64,000 bases of DNA from Promicromonospora iranensis (GCF_028994775.1 NZ_JAJQMN010000003.1:248001-312000), one strand, 5' to 3'; counted from the first letter of the stretch, positions 39,214-49,906 are shown. Notes: generated from the sequence alone by a model not told the origin. Program-made: numbers and translations.

Positions 39214-41267
39214 CGGTCGCCCTCCCCGAACAGGCGCTTCCAGAAGCCCTTCCGGGCCGGTTCCTCGGCGAGGTCGCTCCGGCCCGTCGCGAGGTCTCCG
39301 CCCGCCGACCGGGCCCGGACGCCGCGCAGGCCCCGACCCTCGGTGAGGTCCTCGGTGACCGCCGTCGTACCGGTGTCCGGGCCGACGTCGGCGGCGCGAG
39401 CCCGGTCGCGTCGTTCCGCCGAGGCGGCCAGGGCGACGGCGTCGGCCGCCGAACGCAGGCCGGCCCCGCCCGCCTCCGCCGAGCCCAGGGCGTCCAGCTG
39501 CGCCGTGTACCGGGCCGCCTGCCCGTCCATGACCGCCTGGATGCGGGCCCGCAGCCGGTCGCGGGCCTGCATGGCCAGGCGCCGTACGGCGTCCTCTCCG
39601 AATACCGCCTCCAACAGCCGCTGAGCGAGGACCGCCGAACCGCCCGCGATCCCGACCTCGATGCCCGTGAGCCCGCCCGTCGAGGCGAACACGAAGATCA
39701 TCAGGGTCACACCGAGGCCGTTCACCCCGAGCGACAGGACCCGCGCGGTACCGCGCTTGGCCGCGCCCTGCTCACGCACGAGCTCCAGGACATCGCCCTG
39801 CCAGCCGCGGATCTGGCCGGCCACCTCGGCGCGGAGTGCCGCCGGCGTCCGTGACAGCTCCAGACCCTCCAGGAGGGCCGCACCGGCGGCGTCGCCCCGC
39901 CACGCCTGGTAGGACCGTTCGGCGGCGTCCTCGGCGGCGTCCAGCACCACGGACTCCAGGCCGTGGGCGATGGCCTGCTCGACCTGGGGCGCCTCCTTCG
40001 GCTTGCCGCGGAAGAACCCCGCGACGGCGTCACGGAACCGGCCGATTCCCTCCTCGATCGCGCGGAAGAACTCGCCGGTGCCCACGAAGTCCTGCCAGCG
40101 CGCGAGCACCTCGCCCCGCAGCAGCGCACCGTCCGACGTCGCCGCCTCCACATGGGCCACCGCGTCCGCGTAGGCACGGTCCACCGCGTGGCGCAGGCGG
40201 ACGTCGGCCGCCTGCTGCTCGTCGGCGGCGTCGGCCAGGGCCCCCGCCCGCTCCACGAGGGAGTCCACGACGCCGTCGCGGGTCGCCGCGATGACCCGCC
40301 CGCGCGCTTCCGCGTCGCCGCCCAGCCCGGTGAGCCAGCGCGACACGTCCGAGACCGCCTCCTCCGGCAGCATCCCGTCGACCAGCTCGACCTCGGGGAT
40401 GACGAAGAGCGCACTCTCCGCCAGGCCCTGCTCGACCATCATGTCCCGCAGGTCGTCGGCGGTGGCCTCGGCGCCCGGGTCCACGCGGTCCAGCACCATC
40501 GCCACCTGCGCCTTGCGCCCCGCGGCCTGCAGCAGCAGGTCCCACGGCACCGCGTCCGCGTACCGGGCCGACGTCGTGACGAACAGCCACAGGTCGGCCG
40601 CCCCGAGCAGCTGAGCCGCGAGGTCGCGGTTGGCCGTGTCCACCGAGTCGATGTCCGGGGCGTCCAGCAGGGCCAGGCCCTTCGGCAGCGCCTCGCTCGG
40701 CACGAGACGCAGGGTGCGGCTGGGCTCGGACGGCGTCCCGCCGTCCGACGGCTGGGCCACCCCGGACGCCGTCACGCGCGCCATGCCCGGCAGCACCCGG
40801 TCCGTGGAGAACCAGCGCGCGTCCAGCGGGTGGTGCACCAGCACCGGAGCCTTCGTCGTGGGCCGCAGCACACCCGGCTGGGTCACCACGTCGCCCAGCA
40901 CCGAGTTCACGAGGGTCGACTTGCCGGCGCCCGTCGACCCGCCGACCACCACGAGGAGCGGCGCCTTCTGCGCACGCAGCCGGGGCAGGAGGTAGTCGTC
41001 GAGCTGGTCGGTGGCGCGCCGCAGGTCCGTGCGCGCCGTCTGCGCACCCGACGTCTCCAGCGGGAGACGCAGTGCGCCCAGCCGGGCTCGCAGGACCTCC
41101 AGGGCGCCGACCAGGCCGGAGCCGTCGCTGATCCGGTCTCCGGTCCCGTCAGCGGGCACCGCGGCCGGTCCGGAGGCGGTCCCCGGCTCGGCGGCTGCCG
41201 CCGGCTCGGGGGCAGTCGCCCGATCCGGTGCGCCAGGTGCAGCGGAGTCGTCGGGCTCATCGGTCAT
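39210..41267 (-). CDS. Dynamin-like GTPase, upstream partner (pair 2)
   Basis: This 685-aa protein has a Pro/Ala-rich ~50-residue N-terminal tail and a G domain with GSTGAGKST, LRPTTKAPVLVHH (switch I), DAPDIDSVDTANRDLAAQLLGAADLWLFVTTSARYADAVPW and LDRVDP. A long helical region follows, with a hydrophobic paddle-like segment near residues 525-565 (LGVNGLGVTLMIFVFASTGGLTGIEVGIAGGSAVLAQRLL). It corresponds to the DynA-like partner and is paralogous to the protein at 47437-49116. It probably remodels or tethers membrane during cell division. Translational coupling to the downstream partner implies a stoichiometric complex. Confidence 0.85.
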   Translation of the reverse strand: MTDEPDDSAAPGAPDRATAPEPAAAAEPGTASGPAAVPADGTGDRISDGSGLVGALEVLRARLGALRLPLETSGAQTARTDLRRATDQLDDYLLPRLRAQKAPLLVVVGGSTGAGKSTLVNSVLGDVVTQPGVLRPTTKAPVLVHHPLDARWFSTDRVLPGMARVTASGVAQPSDGGTPSEPSRTLRLVPSEALPKGLALLDAPDIDSVDTANRDLAAQLLGAADLWLFVTTSARYADAVPWDLLLQAAGRKAQVAMVLDRVDPGAEATADDLRDMMVEQGLAESALFVIPEVELVDGMLPEEAVSDVSRWLTGLGGDAEARGRVIAATRDGVVDSLVERAGALADAADEQQAADVRLRHAVDRAYADAVAHVEAATSDGALLRGEVLARWQDFVGTGEFFRAIEEGIGRFRDAVAGFFRGKPKEAPQVEQAIAHGLESVVLDAAEDAAERSYQAWRGDAAGAALLEGLELSRTPAALRAEVAGQIRGWQGDVLELVREQGAAKRGTARVLSLGVNGLGVTLMIFVFASTGGLTGIEVGIAGGSAVLAQRLLEAVFGEDAVRRLAMQARDRLRARIQAVMDGQAARYTAQLDALGSAEAGGAGLRSAADAVALAASAERRDRARAADVGPDTGTTAVTEDLTEGRGLRGVRARSAGGDLATGRSDLAEEPARKGFWKRLFGEGDR

Positions 41268-41321
41268 GGCGCCCAGTCTGCCGCAGACACCCTGGTCAGG
41301 CGCGATAGTGCGGCAAAAAGG

Positions 41322-42266
41322 TCAGCCGCCGAGGCGGGTACGCAGCCATTCGAGGGCCGCGTGCGCGACCTCGCGCTGCACGGCACGGCCGTGCGGCAGG
41401 CCCGGCTGGGGCGGTCGCATCGACTCGAGCACGAGCGCACCGGCGGTGACCGTCACCGCGCAGGTGAGCGCCTCGGGGTCGACGTCGGGCAGCGGATGCC
41501 GGTCCATGACGACCTCGGGCGGCGGGGCGCCGTCCACCCGGAGGTGCGGCAGCAGCAGCACGACGTCGAGGAACGACGCGCCGCGGGAGGGCATGAACCA
41601 GTCGACGGCGTGGGCACTGGTCGCGTCCCAGCCGTGGTCGGTGATGAGGATCGACTCGCGGCGCAGGGCGCCGTGGACGAGGTTCTTGCCGGACATGGCC
41701 TCGTCGGCGTAGCTCGCGATCTCCGCGAGGTGCTCGATCTTGTCGGACAGCCACGGTGTGAAGGCCGAGAGTCCTGGCGGCCGCATGGCGGCGATGGTGG
41801 CCCAGGCCTTGCTGTCGATCAGGTCGAGCGCGTCGGGCAGGCCCGGCGGGGCCTCGCTGGAACCGATCTGGATGGCGAGCTCGACCGCCGCGGCCAGGTC
41901 CGCCTCGTCCCACGGGTCGTGCGGCGGGCGGATGGGCTCGTTGCGGTAGCCGAGCACCACCCAGCGCCCGGCGCCCGGCAGCACCTCGTCGACGAACCAC
42001 TCGCGAGGGAGCATCGGGACGTCGTCGGGCAGCGTGGCCACCGAGACCTCCTCGGCGGCCATCCGGTCCTGCGTCAGCGGCGCCTCCGGCCCGACGGCGC
42101 GGACGATCGACCGTCCGGAGGCTGTCTGCAGCACCTCCAGGGTGCCGGCCGGCTCGGTCCCGCTCATCGGAGCGGAGCCGATCACGCGTCCCCCCATGGT
42201 CTCGCTCACGCGGGAACGGACAGAGGGGGGGAGATCGGACCACGCCGGCCGCCGAACAGCACTCAT
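41322..42266 (-). CDS. Phosphotransferase-fold protein lacking catalytic Asp (pseudokinase candidate)
   Basis: This 314-aa protein shows the layout of the aminoglycoside phosphotransferase/choline kinase fold. The catalytic loop reads LVHGALRRESILI where active relatives have HGDLxxxN, so the catalytic Asp is Ala and the metal-binding Asn is Ser. The downstream metal-binding Asp persists (AVDWFMPSRGASFLDVVLLLPHL). The start ATG sits 6 nt after CACACT, suggesting a leaderless transcript. It lies 54 bp upstream of the dynamin-like pair in the same direction and is paralogous to the next gene (42355-43362). Confidence 0.75.
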   Translation of the reverse strand: MSAVRRPAWSDLPPSVRSRVSETMGGRVIGSAPMSGTEPAGTLEVLQTASGRSIVRAVGPEAPLTQDRMAAEEVSVATLPDDVPMLPREWFVDEVLPGAGRWVVLGYRNEPIRPPHDPWDEADLAAAVELAIQIGSSEAPPGLPDALDLIDSKAWATIAAMRPPGLSAFTPWLSDKIEHLAEIASYADEAMSGKNLVHGALRRESILITDHGWDATSAHAVDWFMPSRGASFLDVVLLLPHLRVDGAPPPEVVMDRHPLPDVDPEALTCAVTVTAGALVLESMRPPQPGLPHGRAVQREVAHAALEWLRTRLGG

Positions 42267-42318
42267 GGCCGGAGTGTGCCCAACAGAAGTTCACCCTGCA
42301 AACCACAAACGGCGATGC

Positions 42319-42340
42319 GTGCACCACAACCGTGGTGCGC
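42319..42340. terminator. Hairpin after the upstream phosphotransferase-like gene
   Basis: GCACCAC (42321-42327) and GTGGTGC (42332-42338) form a compact stem with loop AACC and a further GC pair outside. It lies downstream of the gene ending at 42355 on the minus strand and separates the two paralogues. Confidence 0.6.
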
Positions 42341-42354
42341 GACCTGCGGTGACG

Positions 42355-43362
42355 TCAAAATCCGAGCCGCGTCTGCAGCCAGGAGACCGCGGTGCGGGCC
42401 AGCCGGTGCTGGTAGGGACGCAACTCGGGCATACCGGCCGGCGGTGGCTCCATCGACGACTTCACGTAGTGGCCGGCGAGCACCGCGATCCAGCAGGTCA
42501 CAGCATCCGGCTCCGTGCCGGGCGGTACGCCGTACCGGCGCAGCGTCGCCTCGGGCGGCGGCCCGTCGCCGGCCCGGACGTGCACCAGCATCGACACCAG
42601 GTCGAGGTACGGAGCCCCGACACTGCCCCGGATCCAGTCCGCGACCAGCGGCTTCTCGTCGGGCACCGCGGGAAGCAGGACGTTCTGCACGCGGAGCGTG
42701 CCGTGCTGGAGGCTCGTGCCCGTGATCGCGTCGGGCGCGTGCGAGGCGATCTCCGCGAGCCCTTCCAGCCGGTGCGCCAGCCACGGCGAGTGGTTCGCGA
42801 GCCCGTCGGGTCGCGTGTCCGCGAGGATCTCCCAGGAGTTCGTGGGGAACGTCTTCTCCTCGGGCAGGAACATCGGGTCGTCGGGGGCCTCGATCTCGCC
42901 GATCGAGCGCACCACCCGGATCAGGGAGGCGACGTCCTCCTCCGGCCACGACAGATCGATCGGCCGCACCTTGGCACGCATCGAGTAACCGATGGCCACC
43001 CAGGTGCCGAGGTTGGGCAGCACCTCGTCGATCGACCACAGCAGCTCGGGGTGGGGCGCGGCGTCGGGCAGCAGAGGCGACAGCGCGATCTCCTGGCGCA
43101 ACAGGCTCAGCGGGCCGGGCAGCTCCGTGCCCAGCGCCTTGATGAAGGTGTTGCCCTTCGTCGTCTGCACCTGGAACTGCGCACCCGGCAGTATCCCGGA
43201 GTCGCCGGGATGCCTGGAGCCGATCACGCGGGCGCCGAGCAGGTGGGTGATGCGGTCTCGCAGCGGAGGCGGAAGGTCACGCCACCCGGGACGCAGGGCA
43301 GGGCTCACTGCGGCATCTTGTCGAAGATGTCCTAATGCGGCAAGGATAACCCTTTCGGACAT
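42355..43362 (-). CDS. Second phosphotransferase-fold pseudokinase candidate
   Basis: This 335-aa paralogue of the preceding gene product shares PGWRDLPPPLRDRITHLLGARVIGS with PAWSDLPPSVRSRVSETMGGRVIGS, the VDEVLPNLGTWVAIGYS block and the C-terminal WLQTRLG. The catalytic loop is LQHGTLRVQNVLL: the Asp is Thr, but the metal-binding Asn is kept. VADWIRGSVGAPYLDLVSMLV is the DFG-like region. The start at 43362 is supported by AGGAAAG upstream. A longer start would cross the ettA terminator. It may bind nucleotide without phosphotransfer; ligand unknown. Confidence 0.75.
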   Translation of the reverse strand: MSERVILAALGHLRQDAAVSPALRPGWRDLPPPLRDRITHLLGARVIGSRHPGDSGILPGAQFQVQTTKGNTFIKALGTELPGPLSLLRQEIALSPLLPDAAPHPELLWSIDEVLPNLGTWVAIGYSMRAKVRPIDLSWPEEDVASLIRVVRSIGEIEAPDDPMFLPEEKTFPTNSWEILADTRPDGLANHSPWLAHRLEGLAEIASHAPDAITGTSLQHGTLRVQNVLLPAVPDEKPLVADWIRGSVGAPYLDLVSMLVHVRAGDGPPPEATLRRYGVPPGTEPDAVTCWIAVLAGHYVKSSMEPPPAGMPELRPYQHRLARTAVSWLQTRLGF

Positions 43363-43378
43363 ATCTCTTTCCTGCGAA

Positions 43379-43421
43379 AGAGGGCTGTGGTCGGCGTTTG
43401 GAACGCCGGCCACAGCCCTCT
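43379..43421 (-). terminator. ettA terminator hairpin
   Basis: AGAGGGCTGTGGTCGGCG (43379-43396) pairs with 43404-43421 over 18 bp with one G-T mismatch and a 7-nt loop. It is 18 bp downstream of the ettA stop and followed by a T-containing tract on the minus strand. Confidence 0.85.
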
Positions 43422-43439
43422 CTCGTCAACCGTCAGCGG

Positions 43440-45122
<1,683 letters not shown>

Positions 45123-45176
45123 TGCCTGTGTTCCACCGTTCACAGAAGGTACTTCGGACGGGTGCGCTCACGCGGA

Positions 45177-45223
45177 GCGGGTGCCGGGCAATCCCTGCGC
45201 GGAGGTTCTCCCCCGGCACCCGC
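45177..45223 (-). terminator. ssb terminator hairpin
   Basis: GCGGGTGCCGGG (45177-45188) pairs perfectly with CCCGGCACCCGC (45212-45223) over 12 bp with a 23-nt loop. It lies between ssb and ettA, so ettA probably has its own promoter. Confidence 0.65.
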
Positions 45224-45249
45224 GGACCGCGGAGCACGACTGCCCCAGC

Positions 45250-45804
45250 CTACGCGTTCACCAGCTCGCGCTGCCCGACGCCGGCGCCGTCACCCTCGTT
45301 GCCCTCGTCACCGAGGAGCTCGTCGCCGTCCGTGGACGTCAGGACGTCGAGGCCGAACGGGTCGACGTCGCCCGGCCGCGTCGCGGTCAGCCCACCGCCG
45401 TCCACCGGGGTGACAGGGGCTCCGTCCGGCACCGTGTCGTGGTGCACCACCCGGGTGAAGCCGACCTTGCCGCGCGTCGCGTCGACGCCGATCGCCGTCG
45501 CGACGATCACCAGGCCCGCACGCTGCTGACCGTCGGCACCGGTCCATTCGTCCAGCTCGAGCCGGCCCGTGACGACCACCGGAACGCCCTTGTGCACCGA
45601 CTCGACGACGTTCAGCGCGGCCGTCCGCCAGGCCTTGACGGTGAACCAGAGCGTCGCTCCGTCGGTCCAGTCGCCGTTCTCGTTCACGTAGCGCCGGGTG
45701 CTGGCCACGCGGAACGTGGTCCATTCCAGGTTCTTGGCCGCGTTCAGGTGCAGCGCCGGCGTGCTGCCGGCGTTGCCCGACACGGTCACCGTGACATCGT
45801 TCAT
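45250..45804 (-). CDS. ssb: Single-stranded DNA-binding protein, secondary (SsbB-like)
   Basis: This 184-aa protein has an N-terminal OB fold (MNDVTVTVSGNAGSTPALHLNAAKNLEWTTFRVASTRRYVNENGDWTDGATLWFTVKAWRTAALNVVESVHKGVPVVVTGRLELDEWTGADGQQRAGLVIVATAIG). The C-terminal part is acidic, but the canonical DDDIPF tip that recruits repair proteins is absent; it ends RELVNA. This favours a secondary SSB like Streptomyces SsbB, which acts in chromosome segregation during sporulation and lies by the dynamin genes there. It is 55 bp downstream of the GTPase pair and probably in its operon. Confidence 0.9.
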   Translation of the reverse strand: MNDVTVTVSGNAGSTPALHLNAAKNLEWTTFRVASTRRYVNENGDWTDGATLWFTVKAWRTAALNVVESVHKGVPVVVTGRLELDEWTGADGQQRAGLVIVATAIGVDATRGKVGFTRVVHHDTVPDGAPVTPVDGGGLTATRPGDVDPFGLDVLTSTDGDELLGDEGNEGDGAGVGQRELVNA

Positions 45805-45859
45805 TTCTCAGCCCTCCTGGGTCGACGGGCCGGTCCCAGTGGCCGGCCCGTACCCAGCA

Positions 45860-47440
45860 TCAGGCGCGAACGGTGCCCAGATCCGTGAGGCGGACGACTC
45901 CTGGGGACGAAGCCCTCATCGAGCCGCTTGTGGTCGTGTTCTCTTCCAGGCGCAGCGGTGCGGAGGGTCCGTCGTCGCGCGCACTCTGTGCGAGCTCACG
46001 CACGGCGCGGTGCTCGTCCAGCAGCTTCTGGGTGGGCGCACCGAGGGTCTGCTGCAGCACTCGTTCGATCGCCGCCCTGCCCGACGCGATGACACCCTGC
46101 GCCCGCCGGGCGCCCAGCGCGCGCCGCAGCTGCACGGCCACGAGGAACACCACGAGCGCTGCTGCCGCGGCCACGACGGCGAGCACACCGAGCGCCGTCG
46201 TCCAGGTCTCGTCCGCCGGCAGGATGCCCATGGCGGCCAGCACCGTGGCGATCCCGAGCACCACGGCGAACAGCACCGCCCCGAGCGCGAGCCGGCGGGT
46301 GAGACGCTGCGTCGTCGGGCCGCGGGTGTCCAGGGTGACGCCCTGCAGTGCTGTCGCCAACGCCGTCGCCACCTCCTGGGCGCTCGCCACGCTCGCCGAG
46401 AGCGACCGCTGCCAGCCGGGCTTGAGCGACTCCCCCGATCCGCTGAGCCATCGCGACCGGGACAGTGCGATCGAGTCCGGGTCGGGCGTGCGGAACTCGG
46501 GCGAGCCGTACCCGTTGCGCACCGCCGCGCCGACCTGCGCCGCGACGGACTCCAGGCCCGCCGCCCGCGCCAGGGCGTCCACCTCGCGCTCGAGCACCGT
46601 GTCGATGTGCCACGGCACCTCGGCGGGCGTCTGGCTCAGCAGCAGAGTCGCGGCCGCGTCGAGCTCACCGGCGGCCCGGCCCGCCGAGACCGACCGGCGG
46701 GCGACCGTCTGCTCCAGCAGCCCACGCAGGTCGGCGATGCCGATGTCCGTCTTCGTCGACGCCGCGACCACCGGGACGTTCTCCAGGCCGTCGTCGCGCA
46801 GCAGCCGCTTCACGTCGTTGACCAGGTTGTCGCGCTGGCCCACCGGGACCGTGTCGATCTGGTTCAGCACCACCACCGTCGACGCCTGCATCCCCGACGA
46901 CTCACGCAGGTAGCCCGTGTGCAGCGCGTCGTCGGCGTACTTCTGCGGGTCCACCACCCACACGAGCAGGTCGACCAGCGGCAACACCTTGTCCACCACG
47001 TCCCGGTGACCAGGTGCCACGGAGTCGTGGTCGGGCAGGTCCAGCAGCACCAGTCCGGCGAGGCTCGCCTCGTCCGCCGCGTCGAGGTCCCCGGCTCGCG
47101 TGATGCGGCGTTCGCGCTCGACACCGAGCCAGTCCAGCAGCGCCGAGGCGTCGTCGCTCCACGAGCAGGCGGTGACCTTGGCGGTGGTGGGGCGCTTCAC
47201 GCCGACGTCGGCGAACGTGAGGCGGGAGATCTTGTTGAAGGTGCTCGACTTGCCGGACCCGGTCCCGCCCGCGAGCGCCACCACCGTGTGGTCGACCCCG
47301 AGAGCGAGTCTTTCCCGTACGCCTGCGACGGAGCTGGCGACCTTGCCGAAGACTGCGTCGTCGAGGCGCGATCCCGCGATCTGGAGCGCTCGTCCGAGGT
47401 CCTCGGTGCGCGCGCTCAGTGTCGCGTCGTGGCTCGTCAT
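45860..47440 (-). CDS. Dynamin-like GTPase, membrane partner (pair 1)
   Basis: This 526-aa protein has P-loop GGTGSGKSS, switch RPTTAKVTACSW, G3 DLPDHDSVAPGHRDVVDKVLPLVDLLVWVVDPQKYADDALH and G4 NQID. Two TMs near residues 395-455 (LALGAVLFAVVLGIATVLAAMGIL and TTALGVLAVVAAAAALVVFLVAVQL) are followed by a basic coiled region. It overlaps the upstream GTPase by 4 bp. It is DynB-like and paralogous to 37459-39213; this copy is the one next to ssb, as in Streptomyces. Confidence 0.85.
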   Translation of the reverse strand: MTSHDATLSARTEDLGRALQIAGSRLDDAVFGKVASSVAGVRERLALGVDHTVVALAGGTGSGKSSTFNKISRLTFADVGVKRPTTAKVTACSWSDDASALLDWLGVERERRITRAGDLDAADEASLAGLVLLDLPDHDSVAPGHRDVVDKVLPLVDLLVWVVDPQKYADDALHTGYLRESSGMQASTVVVLNQIDTVPVGQRDNLVNDVKRLLRDDGLENVPVVAASTKTDIGIADLRGLLEQTVARRSVSAGRAAGELDAAATLLLSQTPAEVPWHIDTVLEREVDALARAAGLESVAAQVGAAVRNGYGSPEFRTPDPDSIALSRSRWLSGSGESLKPGWQRSLSASVASAQEVATALATALQGVTLDTRGPTTQRLTRRLALGAVLFAVVLGIATVLAAMGILPADETWTTALGVLAVVAAAAALVVFLVAVQLRRALGARRAQGVIASGRAAIERVLQQTLGAPTQKLLDEHRAVRELAQSARDDGPSAPLRLEENTTTSGSMRASSPGVVRLTDLGTVRA

Positions 47441-49116
47441 GTCAGCCTCCTGAGCTCGGCCAGCCGCACGCGGAGCGGAGCGGCCGCGTCGTCGGCTAAG
47501 GCGGGGACGTCAAGGGCACTCTGGACAGAACGGGCCTCTTCCGCAACCGCTAGGGCCACCTTGTCGGCAAGTTCGCCCTGTAGTTCCTCGATGGCCTCGC
47601 CGACGGTCTCGCCGAGAACCCGGTCGATGAGCCGTGCGGAGTCGTCGTTCCCGAGGGCGGTGGCCAGCAGGAGGGTCGCGAGGCCGGTGTCGCCGAACGT
47701 CTTCCGGGCACCGGCGGCGCGGACCGCTGCGGCGGGTTCGGAGCTCTCGGCGGCCGTGGTGTCCATGCGGCTGACGATGTCCTCGGCCCGCGCGGCCCAC
47801 GCGGCTGCGGTCTCCTGGCCCCAGGCGAGGCGGTCCTTGGCGCGCTCGGGGCCGTTGGGGAGGATCGTCTCCCCGGCGGGTGGTGCGCCGGGGCCGGCGA
47901 GGAGGCCGCGCAGGCTCTCCTCGGTGCGGACGCCGGCCGCCACGAACGCGCGGGCCGCGGTGGCCTCGACCTCCTCGCGTAGCCGGGCGAGCGCCGCCTC
48001 GCGGGCCTTGCCCGCGCGCTTGGTGGTCCGTGCGACGCCGTCGCGGACCGTCACGCGGGAGATCCGGTGGGTGCTCTCGAGCTCGGCGAACCGGGCGGCG
48101 ACGGTGCCTTCGCCCGCCGCGCCGGACAGGACGGCGGTCCGTGCCGCCAGCTGCTCGTCCGGGACGACGGAGTCGACGGCGTTGCGCAGGTCGAAGGCGG
48201 CGGTGCCCTGGTCCTCGACGGCGGCGACGAGTCCCATCACCCAGTCGGGGAGGGCGCCGAGCGCACCTTTGAGCGTGCGCAGGATGATGGTCCGGGACCG
48301 CTCGGGTCCCGCCATCAGCCCGAGCCAACGCTGGATGGGCTCCACGAGCTTCGGGTCGAGCAGCCCTTCGTGCGGCCCGACGTCGGGCACGATGAACAGC
48401 GGGACGTCCTTCATGCCCCGTTCCTTCATCCGCGAGTTGAGGTCGGCGCGGATGGTGGTCAGGTTCTCCTTGGGGACCCGGTTGAGCACCATCGCGACGC
48501 TCGCCCCGCGCTCCTTCGCGCGGTCCAGGGCCTGCCAGGGCAGTGCGTCGCCGTACCGGGCCGCGGTGGTGACGAACAGCCAGAGGTCGGCGGCCTCGAG
48601 CAGCTGGTGAGCGGTCGAGCGGTTCTCCGACAGGAACGAGTCGAGGTCGGGCGCGTCCATCAGCGCGGTCCCGCGCGGTACGCCCTCGTGCTTGACCAGC
48701 CGGGCGAGCTCGGTGACGGGGCCCGGCGTGAGGGTGTCGACGTCGCGTGGGTGGACACCCACGACCGGCTCGCGGGTGGTCGGCCGCAGCACGCCGGCCT
48801 CGGACACCTCCTCGCGCAGCAGGCTGTTGAACAGGGTGGACTTCCCGGCTCCCGTGGAGCCCGCCAGCACGACGACGGCGGGGCTGGACAGTTCGGCGAG
48901 GCGCGGCAGGAGGTGCTCGTCGAGCTGCGCCAGGAGTCGCATCCGGGAGGCTTCGGCTTCTTCGGCGCTGTCGATGGGAAGGGGGAGCGTCGTGGACGCG
49001 ACGTCGCGGCGCAGATCTCGGACGACGTCGTGCACCGTGAAGCCGAGCTGCTCCGCAACGTTCGGGTCCACACCACCCCGACGGCCGAGCACTGCGGAGC
49101 GTGTTCCTGGAGTCAC
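47437..49116 (-). CDS. Dynamin-like GTPase, upstream partner (pair 1)
   Basis: This 559-aa protein has GSTGAGKSTLFNSLLREEVSEAGVLRPTTREPVVGVH, DAPDLDSFLSENRSTAHQLLEAADLWLFVTTAARYGDALPW and LNRVPKENL (G4 unusual: N-R-V-P rather than N-K-x-D). A C-terminal all-helical region follows. It is DynA-like. The GTG start at 49116 has AGGATGA 7 nt upstream; longer starts would read toward the tRNA gene. It leads the unit GTPase-GTPase-ssb. The tRNA-Arg gene is 133 bp upstream. Confidence 0.85.
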   Translation of the reverse strand: MTPGTRSAVLGRRGGVDPNVAEQLGFTVHDVVRDLRRDVASTTLPLPIDSAEEAEASRMRLLAQLDEHLLPRLAELSSPAVVVLAGSTGAGKSTLFNSLLREEVSEAGVLRPTTREPVVGVHPRDVDTLTPGPVTELARLVKHEGVPRGTALMDAPDLDSFLSENRSTAHQLLEAADLWLFVTTAARYGDALPWQALDRAKERGASVAMVLNRVPKENLTTIRADLNSRMKERGMKDVPLFIVPDVGPHEGLLDPKLVEPIQRWLGLMAGPERSRTIILRTLKGALGALPDWVMGLVAAVEDQGTAAFDLRNAVDSVVPDEQLAARTAVLSGAAGEGTVAARFAELESTHRISRVTVRDGVARTTKRAGKAREAALARLREEVEATAARAFVAAGVRTEESLRGLLAGPGAPPAGETILPNGPERAKDRLAWGQETAAAWAARAEDIVSRMDTTAAESSEPAAAVRAAGARKTFGDTGLATLLLATALGNDDSARLIDRVLGETVGEAIEELQGELADKVALAVAEEARSVQSALDVPALADDAAAPLRVRLAELRRLT

Positions 49117-49249
49117 GGCTTCATCCTGATAGGTCAAGTTCGTTCTGCCAACCCGTGCCGCACTGTTGGTATGCAGGAACACAGGAATTGTTGTACTGAC
49201 AGAGCGGGACGGAAAGGATGAACCGTCGCGCTCCATGACAACAGATCGG

Positions 49250-49323
49250 TGCCCCCGGCAGGATTCGAACCCGCGACCTAGTCATTAGAAGTGACCCGCT
49301 CTATCCAACTGAGCTACGGAGGC
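49250..49323 (-). tRNA. tRNA-Arg(TCT)
   Basis: The minus strand folds as a cloverleaf. The acceptor GCCTCCG/CGGGGGC has one G-T pair, the D arm has GCTCAGTTGGATAGAGC, the anticodon loop CTTCTAA has anticodon TCT, and the T arm is GCGGGTTCGAATCCTGC. No CCA is encoded. It reads AGA, a rare codon in this GC-rich genome. Confidence 0.93.
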
Positions 49324-49423
49324 AAGCGAAGCGAGTTTAGCCTAGGTCGGGCTGGACTTGACCATGCCAAATGAAGCGGTCGACGAGCCGAGCGATGGAG
49401 CACGCGTCCACTAGTTTGAGGCC

Positions 49424-49906
49424 ATGCCACCACACCACACCAAGGACAAAGGCGACCTAGGTGTGGCCAAGGCCCACGCGGATGTTGTCAGCCAGGGCTT
49501 CATCGCCCTCTTCCCGGCGACCGAGCACGCGCCGTTCGACCTTGTCGCATACCGGGATGGCGCGTTCCACCGGATGCAGGTGAAGTACCGCACGGCTCGT
49601 GCAGGCGCGATCACGGTGCACTTCCGGTCCGTCTGGAACGACCGGCAGGGAACTCACACCAGACCGACGGACAAGAGCGCGATCGACGTCGTATGCATCT
49701 ACTGTCCGGAGACGGACGCGTGCTACTACATCCGGCCGAGTGCCCACAGAGCCTCCGTCACTCTCAGGATCGCGCCGAGCAGAAACGGCCAACGGAACGG
49801 CGTGATCGACGCCCTCGCGTTCCGCAGCCTTGCCGACGCTCTCTCTCCCGCGCCACCGTCCGAGCTGGTCGACAGCGACGCCGCCCCGTTCGTCCAGCAC
49901 CCCTGA
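49424..49906 (+). CDS. PD-(D/E)XK endonuclease-like protein (group I intron-endonuclease type)
   Basis: This 160-aa protein begins KDKGDLGVAKAHADVVSQGFIALFPATEHAPFDLVAYRDGAFHRMQVKYRTARAGAITVHFRS. It has the nuclease core of the PDDEXK_5 family: N-terminal Glu/Asp region, FDLVAY Asp, and Q-V-K on the next strand. Relatives include the group I intron homing endonuclease I-SspI. No intron, methylase or partner gene is adjacent. Base composition is lower in GC than the neighbours. The ATG is 6 nt after TAGTTT, suggesting leaderless expression. It may be a transferred solitary nuclease. Confidence 0.75.
   Translation: MPPHHTKDKGDLGVAKAHADVVSQGFIALFPATEHAPFDLVAYRDGAFHRMQVKYRTARAGAITVHFRSVWNDRQGTHTRPTDKSAIDVVCIYCPETDACYYIRPSAHRASVTLRIAPSRNGQRNGVIDALAFRSLADALSPAPPSELVDSDAAPFVQHP

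Noticed and set aside
49250-49906. tRNA-Arg as an integration site for an element carrying the nuclease gene
   Set aside because: Integrases usually insert at the tRNA 3' end, which here faces lower coordinates (the dynamin operon). The nuclease is on the 5' side and there is no integrase or direct repeat of the tRNA end in view.
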